Shown piece after piece: positions 9,504-17,978 of a DNA stretch of 64,000 bases. The DNA comes from Coprobacter secundus (GTDB taxonomy: Bacteria > Bacteroidota > Bacteroidia > Bacteroidales > Coprobacteraceae): positions 209,990 to 273,989 of the forward strand of contig JTDA01000004.1 of assembly GCA_000803105.1 (NCBI GenBank). Reading direction: 5' to 3'. The position numbers and the translations under genes are program-made. The notes below the pieces were generated by a model. The model worked only from the letters and a program-made list of their open reading frames with translations, was not told the DNA's origin and searched no databases. Positions within the stretch are counted from its first letter, which is position 1. Each line of letters starts with the position of its first letter.

Positions 9504-9650
9504 ATGATGAAAATGATGGAAAAAGAAAAAAACTTAATCGCATCTCTGAGATATCAGATTGAGCGATACAAATCAGTAGGTAATGGATTTATGTGTCAAC
9601 GTTTAAACGCTGAACTCCAAAAACTTATGACAAAGCAGGCAGCCTGCTAA
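9504..9650 (+). CDS. Small basic protein of unknown function, 48 residues
   Basis: The start is set by the promoter at 9440-9447: an earlier in-frame start at 9390 would lie upstream of the transcript. The protein begins MMKMMEKEKN, is rich in Lys and Arg, and has a helical middle (LIASLRYQIERYKSVGNG) and a C-terminal LNAELQKLMTKQAAC. Its own promoter and a terminator hairpin immediately after the stop suggest a genuine monocistronic gene. I do not recognise the family. A small RNA-binding or regulatory protein would fit the composition, but that is speculation. Confidence 0.55.
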   Translation: MMKMMEKEKNLIASLRYQIERYKSVGNGFMCQRLNAELQKLMTKQAAC

Positions 9651-9677
9651 TAAAAAATTATTTTATCCTATAATGCT

Positions 9678-9725
9678 GGACATCATCGCAAATATGTTGC
9701 GAAGATTGTCCATTTTTATTTTATC
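9678..9725 (+). terminator. Terminator after 48-residue ORF
   Basis: GGAC...TCGCAA, loop, TTGCGA...GTCC forms a long stem (9678-9711) followed by atttttatttta. This is a typical intrinsic terminator. Confidence 0.7.
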
Positions 9726-9843
9726 GCCTTTTATTCTGCGCCCTATAAATTCATATGCCTATTTTACATTTCCAACCAACTCTCATTTTCTGAGCTTCAA
9801 ATCCACAAAAGCTGATACATTTTTTTTATCCTAAAAGAATATT

Positions 9844-9851
9844 TATTTTTG
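9844..9851 (+). promoter_or_regulatory. -7 element of GH123-like gene
   Basis: TATTTTTG (TAnnTTTG) lies 31 bases before the ATG at 9882, with a run of eight T residues about 16 bases further upstream. It overlaps a possible TTG start at 9849, which argues against that start. Confidence 0.5.
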
Positions 9852-9881
9852 TACCCATTCAAACACAAAAATATCTCTTAC

Positions 9882-11645
9882 ATGAAAACACTCTCGATTA
9901 TCTGTTTCTTTATTTTATCTTTAACAAATAACATTATTGCCCAAAACAAAGAAAAATATCCGTTGGGAGACTATACAGAATTGACCGATACCAAGCCTCA
10001 TGACAGTAATACCTTCTGGGATAAACAAGGAACACTGCCACAATTAAGATGGGGCTCTACCGATATACGATATTCCAAACTAAATATTCCTGTCGAAACC
10101 AAAGGTTCATTATGGAAAGCCAAGGCATGGAAAGGAGAAAGAGTCAACGCTCAAGCTGTCCTATGGAGTGCCAAAGAATTAAAAAATGTACAAATATCCG
10201 TATCGGAATTGACAAACGGTTCTGACATAATACCAATAAGCTCTATTACGACAAATTTCGTCAGATATGTCATGACTGATGAATTGAACAAGGATAAAAG
10301 AGGCGGATGTAGCCATCGCCCCAACAAAGCGGAATGGGATTCGTCCCTTGTTGCTGATCCGTTGGATATCATCAAAATAAGAGATGTACAAGCCCGTTCC
10401 ACTCAACCGATATGGGTAAATATATGGGTTCCCAAAAACACAAGAACAGGGAAATATAAAGGAACTTTAACTATTTCAGGGACCAACTTTTCTCCGATGA
10501 AACTCAAAATTGAAGTGGAGGTCTTAAACCATACTTTACCGTCTCCCGAAGACTGGAAATTCCATCTTGATTTATGGCAAAACCCTTATGCCGTAGCTCG
10601 ATACTATCAAGTGCCATTATGGAGCAAGAAGCATTTCGAAGCTATGCGCCCGATTATGAAAAAACTCGCAGATACCGGGCAAAAAGTCATCACGGCAACC
10701 ATTATGCACAAACCTTGGAACGGCCAAACTTTAGACCTTTTCAATAGTATGGTCACCAAAATAAAAAAGATCGATGGTACTTGGAGCTATGATTATACGG
10801 TCTTTGACAAATGGGTCGATTTTATGATGAATGAAATAGGTATAAATCAGCAAATCAACTGTTATACGCTGATTCCTTGGGCTCTCCAATTCGATTATTA
10901 TGACCAGGCAACAAATACGATAAAATATATAAACACTAAACCGGGAGATAAAAGTTATAGCGACTATTGGGGTAGTTTCCTCACCGATTTTTCACGCCAC
11001 CTACGCAAAAAAGGCTGGTTCGAAAAAACAACTATTGCTATGGATGAACGAGAATTAAATGCTATGCAAGAAGCATTAAAAATAATAAAAAAAGCCGACC
11101 CTGAATTTAAAGTTTCATTGGCCGGAAACTATCACAATGAAATAGAATCTGATCTATATGATTATTGCCTTGCCTTCGGCCATAATTTCCCAAAAGACAC
11201 TAAAAATTCCCGTTCACAAAAAAATAAAAAAAGTACTGTATACACATGTTGCACCGAAGCCATACCCAATGTCTTTACTTTCTCCCCTCCTGCAGAAGCA
11301 ACGTGGCCCGGATGGCATGTTGCTGCCGGAAATTATGATGGATACCTACGATGGGCCTATAACAGTTGGCCCGAAGATCCCCTGAGAGATTCCCGATTTC
11401 GTACATGGGCTGCAGGAGATTGTTTCCTGATATATCCTGGATTTCGTAGTAGTATCCGTATGGAACGGCTTATTGAAGGAATACAGGATTGTGAGAAAAT
11501 ATGGATATTACAGAAAAAAATAACCAATAAAAAACAGCTCGAAAAACTTAATAAAATCGTTTCACAATTCACCCCAGAAGGTCTTACCCGGAAAGATGTA
11601 ACTCAAATGGTCAATGAAGCGCGTAAAGTATTAAATTCATTCTAA
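9882..11645 (+). CDS. GH123-like glycoside hydrolase (DUF4091), probable beta-N-acetylgalactosaminidase
   Basis: Exported protein of 587 residues. A signal peptide runs to about residue 22 (NNIIAQ). An N-terminal beta-sandwich (about 45-215) is followed by a TIM-barrel-like catalytic region ending in the DUF4091 signature (YPGFRSSIRMERLIEGIQDCEKIW). GH123 enzymes use a substrate-assisted mechanism with an adjacent Asp-Glu pair, and AMDERE supplies D388-E389 at the expected place. The start is the ATG at 9882, because the longer TTG start falls inside the promoter. GalNAc specificity is inferred from the family and not visible in the sequence. It stands alone, away from the SusCD locus. Confidence 0.75.
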   Translation: MKTLSIICFFILSLTNNIIAQNKEKYPLGDYTELTDTKPHDSNTFWDKQGTLPQLRWGSTDIRYSKLNIPVETKGSLWKAKAWKGERVNAQAVLWSAKELKNVQISVSELTNGSDIIPISSITTNFVRYVMTDELNKDKRGGCSHRPNKAEWDSSLVADPLDIIKIRDVQARSTQPIWVNIWVPKNTRTGKYKGTLTISGTNFSPMKLKIEVEVLNHTLPSPEDWKFHLDLWQNPYAVARYYQVPLWSKKHFEAMRPIMKKLADTGQKVITATIMHKPWNGQTLDLFNSMVTKIKKIDGTWSYDYTVFDKWVDFMMNEIGINQQINCYTLIPWALQFDYYDQATNTIKYINTKPGDKSYSDYWGSFLTDFSRHLRKKGWFEKTTIAMDERELNAMQEALKIIKKADPEFKVSLAGNYHNEIESDLYDYCLAFGHNFPKDTKNSRSQKNKKSTVYTCCTEAIPNVFTFSPPAEATWPGWHVAAGNYDGYLRWAYNSWPEDPLRDSRFRTWAAGDCFLIYPGFRSSIRMERLIEGIQDCEKIWILQKKITNKKQLEKLNKIVSQFTPEGLTRKDVTQMVNEARKVLNSF

Positions 11646-11656
11646 AAAATTCATTA

Positions 11657-11820
11657 AGAGTCTGTTTAAATTTACTCAAGTCAATTTTGAGGAATTTCTT
11701 TTTTGATTGTTATAAGAATGACCAAACCATTTTGACGTATGAAAACAAGAAAACAGACCGACAGAAAACGCAAAAATAACCTGTCTGAATTATTTCTATC
11801 AGCAAATTTAATCAAACTCC
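11657..11820 (+). repeat. Dispersed non-coding repeat, copy B
   Basis: The left end agagtctgtttaaattta (11657) is mirrored by caaatttaatcaaactcc at the right end (11803-11820), an imperfect terminal inverted repeat of about 18 bases. Internally it shares gaggaatttctttttt, agaaaacgcaaaaa and tatttct blocks with copies A and C. It has no coding frame. Confidence 0.55.
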
Positions 11821-11824
11821 AAAG

Positions 11825-11874
11825 TTTTCGGGATTTTATCTTTTTCTACTATGAAAAAGATAAAATCCCGAAAA
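11825..11874. terminator. Bidirectional terminator, 22-bp perfect stem
   Basis: A 22-base arm beginning TTTTCGGGATTTTATC (11825-11846) pairs perfectly with 11853-11874 across a 6-base loop. It separates the convergent GH123-like and AlbA_2 genes. The A/T-rich arm ends provide U-tracts for both directions. Confidence 0.8.
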
Positions 11875-11899
11875 TACAATTATTGACATATATATCAAA

Positions 11900-12565
11900 T
11901 TAACCAATATCTTTTGGAAATTTATTGCACAAACGAAAGTAAAACTTATGTTTTACAAAATAAGGTTCTACAATACCAAACCGCATAAACTTGGATAATA
12001 ATATTTCAGCTTCATGCCGAGAGACATGTCCTTTACGGCAATACTGGTTAAAAGAGATATATTCGTTATCATTCAGATAGCTCAAGAGAAACTGCTCTCT
12101 TTCTGTGTACTCGACCAACTCACCCAAAGGACTATCTGCCTGTTTCCATACCCGAATATGTACTGGAGTCGCCAAAATATTTTCATCGGCAATACGAATG
12201 TACGCCCACGACTTGCCGTATTCATCTTTTGCATACACAGGTTTTACCACATTCTCTTTTACATCAACCTCAAGCACTGTACGTTTTTCAATATAATGTA
12301 CCTGCATAGTATACTTTATTTCCGGTATACAATAAAGCTGTGCAGCAGTTTCTATCATATACATCTCTTCCTCCGAACGAACTCCCGCAATACGGCCATT
12401 ATCCTTTACGCCTACCAACAATTTTCCCCCATCGGTATTGGCAAAAGCAGAAAAAGTTTTAGCGATTTTTCGTGCATCCGAGATTTCAAATTTAAAATCC
12501 TGTTGCTGGTGCTCTCCTTCTGCTATCAAAGAATATATATAATCTGTGTCCCCAAACGATTTCAT
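11900..12565 (-). CDS. AlbA_2 (Schlafen-type) putative DNA-binding domain protein
   Basis: Protein of 221 residues. The N-terminal AlbA_2 domain (about 5-135) shows the family core: EGEHQQQDFKFEISDARKIA, AFANTDGGKLLVGVKDNGRIAGV, and later WAYIRIADENILA. The C-terminal part (about 160-215) resembles a small winged-helix segment (YLNDNEYISFNQYCRKGHVSRHEAEILLSKF). AlbA_2 proteins are usually described as transcriptional regulators or ATP-binding proteins, but the biochemical role is poorly defined. The ATG at 12565 is preferred. The upstream start at 12601 would place the promoter's -7 box inside the gene. Confidence 0.7.
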   Translation of the reverse strand: MKSFGDTDYIYSLIAEGEHQQQDFKFEISDARKIAKTFSAFANTDGGKLLVGVKDNGRIAGVRSEEEMYMIETAAQLYCIPEIKYTMQVHYIEKRTVLEVDVKENVVKPVYAKDEYGKSWAYIRIADENILATPVHIRVWKQADSPLGELVEYTEREQFLLSYLNDNEYISFNQYCRKGHVSRHEAEILLSKFMRFGIVEPYFVKHKFYFRLCNKFPKDIG

Positions 12566-12569
12566 ACTG

Positions 12570-12577
12570 CAAAAGTA
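12570..12577 (-). promoter_or_regulatory. -7 element immediately upstream of AlbA_2 gene
   Basis: On the minus strand this reads TACTTTTG, then CAGT and the ATG at 12565. Only four bases separate the box from the start codon, so the transcript would begin at or within a few bases of the ATG (leaderless or nearly so). Confidence 0.5.
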
Positions 12578-12930
12578 CAAAAAAGAGTATTTATCCTGCA
12601 AAAACTATCATCGCATAAACTTTTCATATATCATTTTAGCCGTAAATAATATATCAATTAGTTCCCCAAAAACAGCACACTTCTATAATCAACTTAAATT
12701 TTGCACAAGTCGGTTTTAAGAATTTCTTTTGTGGGAGTTTTTCTAAATTTCATGAGAATGATAACGGGTATCTGACGAATAAAGACGAGAAAAAACAACC
12801 GAAAGAAAACACAAAAATGTCCAGATAATATTCCCTTATTGGAAAATTTAGACAATTGTCTCTTAATATCCAATGCATTTTTATAATATTTTTAAAGATA
12901 TCAGAACAACTATTTTCCCGATATTTTTTC
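12578..12930. other. Intergenic region between divergent AlbA_2 and ddh genes
   Basis: It contains repeat copy C (12688-12861). Otherwise it is AT-rich, with no frame worth calling. Confidence 0.6.
12688..12861 (+). repeat. Dispersed non-coding repeat, copy C
   Basis: About 174 bases. It shares gcacaagtcggttttaagaa and tttctttt with copy B. With copy A it shares gaaagaaaacacaaaaatgt, ccagataatatt and cttattggaaa. The right end ggaaaatttagacaattgtc (12841-12860) is a partial inverse of the left end aacttaaatttt. Confidence 0.55.
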
Positions 12931-12938
12931 TACATTTG
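12931..12938 (+). promoter_or_regulatory. -7 element of ddh promoter
   Basis: TACATTTG followed by CA matches TAnnTTTG, 50 bases before the ddh ATG. Confidence 0.5.
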
Positions 12939-12988
12939 CAACATCTTTACAGACAAAAACAAAAGTAAACGATAAAAATATAAGCAAA

Positions 12989-13885
12989 ATGAAAAAAATT
13001 AGAGCAGCCATAGTTGGATATGGCAATATTGGTAAATATGTGTTGGAAGCCCTCCAAGCTGCCCCCGATTTCGAAATAGCCGGTATCGTACGTCGTGATG
13101 CCTCAAACATTCCAGCTGAACTAAAAGAATATCCTGTAACTGAAGATATTGCGTCACTCCAACAAGTAAACGTAGCCATTTTATGTACTCCCACTCGGAA
13201 GGTAGAAGCTTTTGCAGAAAAAGCCTTGGCTTTAGGAATCAATACAGTAGACAGTTTTGACATACATACACAAATATGGGAATTGAAATGCCATCTCGAT
13301 ACTGTGGCTAAACAACATAATGCCGTTTCTATCACGGCAGCCGGATGGGATCCCGGTAGCGATTCTATTGTTCGCGCCCTCATGCAGGCTTGTGCCCCTA
13401 AAGGCATAACCTATACCAATTTCGGACCGGGTATGAGCATGGGACACACAGTTGCCGTAAAAGCCGTCGATGGAGTAAAAGCAGCACTTTCAATGACAAT
13501 TCCTTTGGGTACTGGCATACACCGTCGCATGGTATACATTGAACTGAAAGACGGGTACAAATTTGAAGACGTTGCAAAAAATATCAAAAACGATCCTTAT
13601 TTCGTAAATGATGAAACCCACGTAATGCAGGTAGAAAATGTTGATGATTTATTAGATATGGGACATGGAGTACACATGACCAGAAAAGGTGTCTCTGGAA
13701 AAACGCAGAATCAACTGTTCGAATTCAATATGAAAATAAACAATCCTGCCCTTACCGGACAAGTATTGGTTGCCGTAGCTCGTGCATCCATGTTACAAAA
13801 GCCAGGATGTTATACAATGATCGAAATACCGGTTATCGATATGCTATACGGCAATAAAGAATCATTAATTAAACACCTTGTATAA
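12989..13885 (+). CDS. ddh: meso-diaminopimelate D-dehydrogenase
   Basis: NADPH-dependent enzyme interconverting meso-DAP and tetrahydrodipicolinate, the one-step route to the DAP used for lysine and peptidoglycan. It has 298 residues, with a Rossmann GYGNIG motif at about 10-15. The family-specific substrate segments ITAAGWDPGSDSIVRAL (about 117-133) and NFGPGMSMGHTVAVKAV follow. The C-terminus is complete. It has its own promoter and is followed by a hairpin near 13936. Confidence 0.95.
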   Translation: MKKIRAAIVGYGNIGKYVLEALQAAPDFEIAGIVRRDASNIPAELKEYPVTEDIASLQQVNVAILCTPTRKVEAFAEKALALGINTVDSFDIHTQIWELKCHLDTVAKQHNAVSITAAGWDPGSDSIVRALMQACAPKGITYTNFGPGMSMGHTVAVKAVDGVKAALSMTIPLGTGIHRRMVYIELKDGYKFEDVAKNIKNDPYFVNDETHVMQVENVDDLLDMGHGVHMTRKGVSGKTQNQLFEFNMKINNPALTGQVLVAVARASMLQKPGCYTMIEIPVIDMLYGNKESLIKHLV

Positions 13886-13925
13886 AAGTAAACAATACCG
13901 ACGAACAGTCTTTAAAATATTTTTA

Positions 13926-13933
13926 TACCTTTG
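13926..13933 (+). promoter_or_regulatory. -7 element upstream of lgt
   Basis: TACCTTTG matches TAnnTTTG, 59 bases before the lgt ATG. The hairpin at 13936-13965 follows at once, so a transcript from here would begin with a terminator-like structure. Confidence 0.45.
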
Positions 13934-13935
13934 TG

Positions 13936-13972
13936 AAGTTGTCCTAATATTCAATATGGGACAGCTTTTTTA
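13936..13972 (+). terminator. Hairpin with T-tract between ddh and lgt
   Basis: AGTTGTCCTA pairs with TGGGACAGCT (one or two G-T pairs), followed by TTTTTTATTTATT. It most simply ends the ddh transcript. Because a -7 box lies directly in front, it could also act as an attenuator of lgt. Confidence 0.6.
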
Positions 13973-13992
13973 TTTATTATAAAAGTAAGCTT

Positions 13993-14841
13993 ATGTTAGA
14001 TTTCATTACCTGGACGGCAGATCCGGCAATTTTTTCCATTTTTTCACGGGAAATCCGCTGGTACGGATTATTTTTTGCAATAGGTTTTTTAATCGGATAC
14101 CAGATTGAAGATAAAATTTTCAAGCATGATAAAGCCCCGGAAGGGTGGGTAGACAAAATATTTATCTATACCATTATCGCGACAGTAATAGGCGCACGAT
14201 TAGGGCATTGCTTGTTTTACGGATGGGATTACTATTCTCAACATCCTATCGAAATATTAAAAATTTGGGAAGGAGGTCTCGCCAGTCACGGAGGAGCAAT
14301 AGGAATCATCATCGCCATACTTATATATTCCAAAAAAGTAACACATAAAAATCCTCTTTGGGCCTTTGACCGATTGGTTATACCCACAGCTTTAGTTGGT
14401 GCACTTATACGCATGGGGAACTTAATGAATCATGAAATATACGGACATCCGACCCATCTCCCTTGGGGATTTCGATTCATAGAAAACATTACGGCTTGGC
14501 GTCAAGGAATGGAGCCCATATTCTCTGCTCCATCCCATCCGACACAAATCTACGAAGCATTATGTTACTTCATCATCTTTTTGTTATTGATGTACATGTA
14601 TTGGAAAAAAAATGCCGGACAACGTCAAGGGCTCATTTTCGGAGTATTTCTTGTCGGAGTATTCTTCTCTCGGTTCTGTATTGAATTCCTAAAAAATAAT
14701 CAAGAAGAATTTGAAGAAAATATGATTCTGAACATGGGACAGTTATTAAGTATTCCATTTGTTATATTCGGTATATACCTAATAATCAGGTCACTAAAAC
14801 ACCCCATCGATACAGGAGCCATTATTTATAAAAAACATTAA
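13993..14841 (+). CDS. lgt: Prolipoprotein diacylglyceryl transferase
   Basis: Inner membrane enzyme that attaches diacylglycerol to the lipobox cysteine, the first step of lipoprotein maturation. It has 282 residues and about seven membrane segments. The Lgt signature RMGNLMNHEIYGHPT is at about 139-153, and the periplasmic HPTQIYEALCYF segment is present. The many lipoproteins in this window depend on this activity. Confidence 0.96.
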   Translation: MLDFITWTADPAIFSIFSREIRWYGLFFAIGFLIGYQIEDKIFKHDKAPEGWVDKIFIYTIIATVIGARLGHCLFYGWDYYSQHPIEILKIWEGGLASHGGAIGIIIAILIYSKKVTHKNPLWAFDRLVIPTALVGALIRMGNLMNHEIYGHPTHLPWGFRFIENITAWRQGMEPIFSAPSHPTQIYEALCYFIIFLLLMYMYWKKNAGQRQGLIFGVFLVGVFFSRFCIEFLKNNQEEFEENMILNMGQLLSIPFVIFGIYLIIRSLKHPIDTGAIIYKKH

Positions 14842-14852
14842 AACTACTATAT

Positions 14853-14892
14853 AAGGGGAGGTTGCTCTTTCAGACAATACTCCCTTTATTTA
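14853..14892 (+). terminator. Terminator after lgt
   Basis: AAGGGGAG (14853-14860) pairs with CTCCCTT (14880-14886), followed by TATTTATC. The loop is moderately long and the T-tract weak. Confidence 0.45.
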
Positions 14893-14922
14893 TCGTAACA
14901 TTTGCTGTCATTTACCACCATT

Positions 14923-15861
14923 ATGAATGTAAAAGTTAAAGGGTACACATTAGGAGCTCTTGCTGCCGCCACTTATGGAATGAATCCATTATTCGCTTTA
15001 CCTTTATATAAAGCGGGGATGAATCCCGATTCTGTCCTTTTCTTTAGATACTTATTTGCAATTCCTGTATTAGGCATTATGATCAAAGTCCGAGGAAGAA
15101 ATTTTAAACTTCAAAAGAAAGAAATTTTACCATTGATTATCATGGGATTATTAGTGGCACTTTCATCCCTTACCCTCTTCCAAAGCTATAACTACATGGA
15201 AGCCGGCATTGCATCAACACTATTATTCATCTACCCAATTCTGGTAGCCCTGATTATGTCTTTCGTCTTTAAAGAAAAATTGACTATGCAAACTATCCTA
15301 TGCATTTTACTCGCATTAGCCGGAATCGGATTGCTTTACAAAGGCGGTGACGGTACAACCCTTAGCCTGACAGGGATAGCACTGGTTATTATTTCCGCAC
15401 TCTCCTATGCAATCTATATTGTGAGTGTAAATCAGTCAACATTAAAAAACGTTGCTACTCTTAAACTGACATTTTATATATTACTTTTCGGTCTAACTCT
15501 TTTTCTGGTACGTATAGATTTTGGAAAAAGCCTCCACATTGTCAACACTTGGTACCTCTGGGGTAATCTGATTGCATTAGCAATATTTCCCACAGCCATA
15601 TCATTTCTCTGTACTACACAAGCTATCCAATATATAGGCTCTACACCTACAGCCATTCTTGGGGCCCTGGAACCTCTGACTGCCGTATTTTTTGGAGTAA
15701 CCATTTTCGGTGAATCACTGACTCCCAGACTTAGTTGCGGAATAGTAATGATTATTTTGGCCGTTACTTTTATTATAGCCGGAGGCAATATTACTTCTCA
15801 TCTGATACGTTTTAGAAAGCTCTTTCCCAGACTTCCTATCAGAAAAAGAGCCAGACAATAA
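14923..15861 (+). CDS. EamA/DMT-superfamily transporter
   Basis: Inner membrane transporter of 312 residues with two tandem EamA repeats of five membrane segments each (about 8-140 and 150-290). The C-terminal repeat has the typical STPTAILGALEPLTAVFFG segment. The start is the ATG at 14923; the frame reaches a TTG at 14902 that lacks support. Family members move amino acids or other small metabolites, and the substrate cannot be read here. It converges on doxX with 8 bases between the stops. Confidence 0.88.
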   Translation: MNVKVKGYTLGALAAATYGMNPLFALPLYKAGMNPDSVLFFRYLFAIPVLGIMIKVRGRNFKLQKKEILPLIIMGLLVALSSLTLFQSYNYMEAGIASTLLFIYPILVALIMSFVFKEKLTMQTILCILLALAGIGLLYKGGDGTTLSLTGIALVIISALSYAIYIVSVNQSTLKNVATLKLTFYILLFGLTLFLVRIDFGKSLHIVNTWYLWGNLIALAIFPTAISFLCTTQAIQYIGSTPTAILGALEPLTAVFFGVTIFGESLTPRLSCGIVMIILAVTFIIAGGNITSHLIRFRKLFPRLPIRKRARQ

Positions 15862-15869
15862 ATAAATGC

Positions 15870-16385
15870 CTAATTCTCTGGTTCAGCAGCCCCACTTATT
15901 GTTTCCTCTTTTACTTCACGGGAAGCTTTAGCTGCCTGCCCTTCTTCAATAAGCTTTACACTATATGCTCTTTTCAACAGGTAATCTATCGAACATTTAC
16001 CGGGGCCCAACATTAAAATGGTAATATAAATTCCTAAATACAGCATTGGCAATTCAATATTGGATAATGTAATAACCGGATAAGTAAAAAATGTAGCTAT
16101 TACCATCCCGAAAATTAAAGGTAAAACTGCCAATCGTGTCATCAACCCCACAACAAGCAAAATCGAACAACCAACCTCTGCCAACAATATTAGTGTTAAA
16201 GATATTGCACGTCCCATCCCCAGAGGATCAGGAAAAGTATCTACCATCAAATCAAAATTCTCAATCTTTGCAATCCCATGTGACAGCATCAAAACTCCTA
16301 TAAATACCCGTAAAAACAATCGGGCAAAATTAGAACAACACTCCGAGAGCATAATGTTCATAAATACAGATAACCTCTTATTCAT
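15870..16385 (-). CDS. DoxX-family membrane protein
   Basis: Protein of 171 residues with four predicted membrane helices in the DoxX arrangement. FLRVFIGVLMLSHGIAKIENF is the family's characteristic first helix, and GMGRAISLTLILLAEVGCSILLVVGL follows. The cytoplasmic tail is charged and Ala/Glu-rich. DoxX-like proteins are loosely linked to respiratory or redox functions. No specific role can be assigned. Confidence 0.82.
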   Translation of the reverse strand: MNKRLSVFMNIMLSECCSNFARLFLRVFIGVLMLSHGIAKIENFDLMVDTFPDPLGMGRAISLTLILLAEVGCSILLVVGLMTRLAVLPLIFGMVIATFFTYPVITLSNIELPMLYLGIYITILMLGPGKCSIDYLLKRAYSVKLIEEGQAAKASREVKEETISGAAEPEN

Positions 16386-16473
16386 AATATTTCTATTTTT
16401 GTTATTAATAACAAATAAACTCTAACAAACAACAATCTTAGAGGACCATTTGTTCCCCTCCAATAAATATATA

Positions 16474-17919
16474 TTACCAATTATCTGTTCTAAATGAAGA
16501 GACCGGTATTCCTGATGTACTAAATAAAGATGCTTCTGCATAATTCTTAAAAGCATAACGAGCCGCAACCGGCTTTTCCACTTCATCACTCCATACTATA
16601 ATAGCTTTTGTTCTTGTATCAAATACCGCTTTGGCCGGATGAAAGACTTTATCTGTACCGGCAATTTCAAAACTCTTTAGAGGTGTATTTACAGGTATCA
16701 GCCCTCCATACCCTAAATCATCAAAAGTTATATAAATCTTCCCGTCCTTCATTTCCATCGACTTATATACCGGAGCCGAATAAACAATACCTTTTTTCCC
16801 ATAAGTCTTAGCCAAAGCCCAATAAGCCAATCGCTCGGCAACAACCTCTTTATTAGCCGGATGTATACAATCTATATCACCGACATCCATAGTAGTAACC
16901 ATACCTGAATTAGGGATATTCAACATACTCTTCAGCTGTACCTCCCGCATAAGAGCTGTTTGCACATCATCTGCATTATCATATCTATAAGGAGCAATTT
17001 GGACATAATAAAAAGGCAATGCCCCAAGTCCCCATTTGTCCCGCAAGTCTTTCACAAAAGCAGGAAATAAACGGGCATACTTTTCTACATTTCCCCTATT
17101 ACTCTCTCCCTGATACCAAAGAAAACCTCTTATTGTAAAATTTGTCAAAGGAGCAAGCTTTGCATTATACAACACACACGGAGTATTATGCGGACGCTCT
17201 ATCTTTTCTTTATCATCCAAGTGAGAAAGACCTATCTCCGGGAAATCAGCTAATGCCTCTCTGCTCATCCAGGCTTCAATTTGAGTTCCTCCTAATGTAG
17301 AAACAATAATCCCAACTGGGACTTTTAAAGCTTCCTGCAAATAACAAGCATATAAATAGGCCACTGCACTTGTATATGCAACATTTTCAGAAGAATTGTC
17401 CATCCAACGACCGATACAGTCATTTTGAGGTTTCTTACTATATTGCCAAGTCCAATTTCCATTCTCATCCATATCCGATGTATATATCCTTATGGGAATA
17501 CTCGGATTGGATTTCGCTATAATTTTATTCGAATTCAAAACCGGTTGGTACGGAAAACCTCTCATAGGGACTTCCATATTCGACTGTCCGGAACATAGCC
17601 AAACTTCTCCAATCAGAATATTTCTCAAGACCAAACATTCTCCATCATCTATCATAATCTCATAGGGGCCACCTGCAACAGGAGTGGATACTTGTATCTC
17701 CCAACTACCATCTTTGCCGCTTTTTGTCATATACATTTTACTATCCCACGAAGTTCTTACTTTTATCCCGATATTAAAACTCGCTTTTCCCCACAATTTT
17801 ACTTTAGTCTGCTGTTGCAGCACCATCCCGTCAGCCAACACCGATGGCAATTGAATTTTCGCACTAACTGCTGTTACGAAAAATAACAAACCTATAACAA
17901 ATCTTATTCTCCTTCCCAT
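16474..17919 (-). CDS. Sialate O-acetylesterase-like SGNH esterase
   Basis: Exported carbohydrate esterase of 481 residues with a signal peptide to about residue 20 (FVTAVSA). An N-terminal beta domain (VLADGMVLQQQTKVKLWGKA) precedes the SGNH catalytic domain. The nucleophile block is GEVWLCSGQSNMEVPM (near 100), the next block is FLWYQGESN (near 270), and the Asp-x-His block is DIDCIHPANKEVVAERLA (near 350). The family removes acetyl groups from sialic acid or xylan-type sugars, and the substrate is uncertain. It lies 59 bases after the helicase gene on the same strand. Confidence 0.85.
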   Translation of the reverse strand: MGRRIRFVIGLLFFVTAVSAKIQLPSVLADGMVLQQQTKVKLWGKASFNIGIKVRTSWDSKMYMTKSGKDGSWEIQVSTPVAGGPYEIMIDDGECLVLRNILIGEVWLCSGQSNMEVPMRGFPYQPVLNSNKIIAKSNPSIPIRIYTSDMDENGNWTWQYSKKPQNDCIGRWMDNSSENVAYTSAVAYLYACYLQEALKVPVGIIVSTLGGTQIEAWMSREALADFPEIGLSHLDDKEKIERPHNTPCVLYNAKLAPLTNFTIRGFLWYQGESNRGNVEKYARLFPAFVKDLRDKWGLGALPFYYVQIAPYRYDNADDVQTALMREVQLKSMLNIPNSGMVTTMDVGDIDCIHPANKEVVAERLAYWALAKTYGKKGIVYSAPVYKSMEMKDGKIYITFDDLGYGGLIPVNTPLKSFEIAGTDKVFHPAKAVFDTRTKAIIVWSDEVEKPVAARYAFKNYAEASLFSTSGIPVSSFRTDNW

Positions 17920-17978
17920 TATATCAAACTACATTATTATATAAATCAAATATTTTTTTTGTCAATAAGCCCCAAAAT

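Noticed and set aside
12014..12649. 211-codon plus-strand frame opposite the AlbA_2 gene
   Set aside because: Shadow of the conserved minus-strand AlbA_2 gene; its translation is Ile/Phe/His-rich with no domain pattern.
12910..13407. 165-codon minus-strand frame under ddh
   Set aside because: Antisense to the conserved Ddh Rossmann domain; no signal or motif of its own.
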